This document shows positions 6,371 through 6,843 of a stretch of DNA of 6,843 nt, one piece after another. Location of the stretch: the NCBI GenBank assembly GCA_046546235.1, contig JBKGYG010000074.1:1-6843 (forward strand), in the 5' to 3' direction. Numbering within the stretch: the first letter of the stretch is position 1; each line of letters begins with the position of its first letter. A model generated the notes under the pieces. That model searched no databases and had not been told where the DNA came from. It saw only the letters and a program-made list of their open reading frames with translations. A program made the position numbers and the translations under genes. This stretch comes from JBKGYG01 sp046546235. GTDB lineage: Bacteria > Bacillota > Clostridia > Lachnospirales > DSM-24629.

Positions 6371-6655
6371 GTGGATGAGTATTATTATGATAGGGACTAT
6401 TATAATCGATACGATAAGAGAGAAAAATACGATAAAAAAGATAGGTACGATATAAAGATGTATTATCGTGATGTAAAGAGTAAAGTAGATCCTATTATTA
6501 AATATTCTATGATGGAAGCAAGAGTAGCTGGCTATCAGCATGCTTTAGAAGAAGGTATTATGATAGCATATCTTATGGGTATGGGGCTTGATTTTGAGAT
6601 GGCTCATAGAGTTGTTGAAAGTTTTGAAAAAGATGAAATATTTCCACGTTATTAA
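6371..6655 (+). CDS. Small Tyr-rich protein of unknown function
   Basis: I do not recognise this 94-residue protein as any named family. It has two parts. Residues 1-33 are extremely polar and tyrosine-rich (10 Tyr in the first 32, with Asp, Lys and Arg). They carry three YD(K/I) repeats at residues 14, 20 and 26, encoded by an 18-bp DNA repeat. Residues 37-94 look like a compact helical domain (SMMEARVAGYQHALEEG, AYLMGMG, AHRVVESFEKDE) with no signal peptide or clear membrane span. The conserved-looking helical half, strong Shine-Dalgarno site and following terminator argue that it is a real gene, starting at GTG. It lies 65 bp downstream of the wall hydrolase and behind a sigma-K-like promoter. 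Tyrosine-rich small proteins occur in Bacillota spore coats, where tyrosines can be cross-linked, so a spore-coat or surface role is plausible but inferred. Confidence 0.75.
   Translation: MDEYYYDRDYYNRYDKREKYDKKDRYDIKMYYRDVKSKVDPIIKYSMMEARVAGYQHALEEGIMIAYLMGMGLDFEMAHRVVESFEKDEIFPRY
6410..6463 (+). repeat. Three 18-bp in-frame repeats inside the small gene
   Basis: TACGATA occurs at 6410, 6428 and 6446, spaced exactly 18 bp (six codons), each encoding Tyr-Asp and a third residue (Lys, Lys, Ile). The bases between copies have diverged, so this is an old or selected internal duplication rather than a fresh microsatellite. Confidence 0.7.
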
Positions 6656-6696
6656 AAAAGAGTAATAGTTGGTTTTAACCAACTATACTCTTTTTT
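6654..6696. terminator. Strong bidirectional intrinsic terminator
   Basis: A stem of about 20 bp with a single bulged base: the left arm starts with AAAAAAGAGTA, and the right arm ends ACTCTTTTTT. The inner stem is AGTTGGT/ACCAACT around a tiny TTTA loop. It begins inside the stop codon of the small gene. The A-run and T-run on the two sides make it work in either direction. Confidence 0.9.
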
Positions 6697-6716
6697 GTCC
6701 TTAACAAGGAAAGACT

Positions 6717-6748
6717 AATTTTTTGTAGGGGCGTATCACGATGCGCCC
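6717..6748 (+). repeat. GTAGGGGCGTATC palindromic repeat, complete copy
   Basis: AATTTTTT followed by GTAGGGGCGTATC and a hairpin: GGGCGTATC (6729-6737) pairs with GATGCGCCC (6740-6748), with one G-T wobble. It is GC-rich against a very AT-rich background and recurs 106 bp downstream, so it is probably a dispersed REP-like intergenic element. It encodes nothing visible. Confidence 0.6.
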
Positions 6749-6822
6749 ATTTTGTCTTTAAATAGTAAAGTTTATTTTTCAGATAATTGCACTTAAAACA
6801 TGTGCCAATTGTACAACACACC

Positions 6823-6843
6823 AATTTTTCGTAGGGGCGTATC
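6823..6843 (+). repeat. GTAGGGGCGTATC repeat, second copy cut by the window end
   Basis: This matches 6717-6737 at 20 of 21 positions (one T to C) in the same orientation, then the window stops before the right arm of the hairpin. Apart from the repeats, 6697-6843 holds only A/T-rich sequence and a weak imperfect hairpin, AATTGCAC (6785-6792) with GTGCCAATT (6802-6810). I see no gene there. Confidence 0.6.

Noticed and set aside
6302..6541. 79-residue minus-strand ORF
   Set aside because: It is antisense to the Tyr-rich small gene. The Ile-rich composition is just the complement of the TAT/GAT repeats, and the + frame has the strong ribosome site and terminator.
6698..6724. Second terminator (TCCTT/AAGGA stem followed by a T-run)
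   Set aside because: The stem is 5 bp with a 3-nt loop and the T-run begins 8 bp later. A strong terminator already lies just upstream.
6717..6843. CRISPR array
   Set aside because: Only two repeat copies are present, they start 106 bp apart rather than about 60-70, and no cas gene is in the window.

Overview
The window is AT-rich DNA. Almost every gene has a purine-rich Shine-Dalgarno site and AT-ending codons, and TAA stops dominate. This, a D-lactate dehydrogenase-type enzyme, a KamA-type radical SAM enzyme and a multi-SH3b NlpC/P60 wall hydrolase all point to a low-GC Bacillota, most likely a member of the Clostridia. A sporulation-type (sigma-K-like) promoter before the last gene would fit a spore former, but that is inference.

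Layout. (1) 125-2752 (+): a large stand-alone superfamily 2 helicase with all the core motifs, a long helical insert between its two RecA lobes and, unusually, two adjacent membrane segments before a basic C-terminal domain. (2) A 9-bp hairpin at 2758-2782 separates it from a convergent two-gene unit on the minus strand. (3) That unit runs from 4954 down to 2796: a short KamA-family radical SAM/PLP protein first, then 32 bp later an LdhA-like D-2-hydroxyacid dehydrogenase. (4) 4955-5210 is a divergent intergenic region. It carries a near-consensus sigma-A promoter for the rightward gene, a candidate promoter for the leftward unit, and an unusual cluster of GGTAA/TTACC sites that includes a perfect 11-bp inverted pair. 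(5) 5211-6305 (+): a secreted peptidoglycan hydrolase (signal peptide, three SH3b domains, NlpC/P60). (6) 6371-6655 (+): a 94-residue protein of unknown function with a Tyr/Asp/Lys-rich, 18-bp-periodic N-terminus and a GTG start, preceded by a sequence matching the sigma-K consensus. A strong hairpin terminator follows. (7) 6697-6843 has no gene. It holds one complete and one truncated copy of a short GTAGGGGCGTATC palindromic repeat.

How the genes relate: the aminomutase-like and dehydrogenase genes probably share a transcript and may act on related amino-acid/2-hydroxy-acid metabolites. The wall hydrolase and the small Tyr-rich protein may be linked by read-through and by surface or spore-envelope biology. 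The helicase looks independent. Its membrane tether and the enzyme's altered substrate pocket are the two most interesting points; no complete known defence system or CRISPR array is visible.
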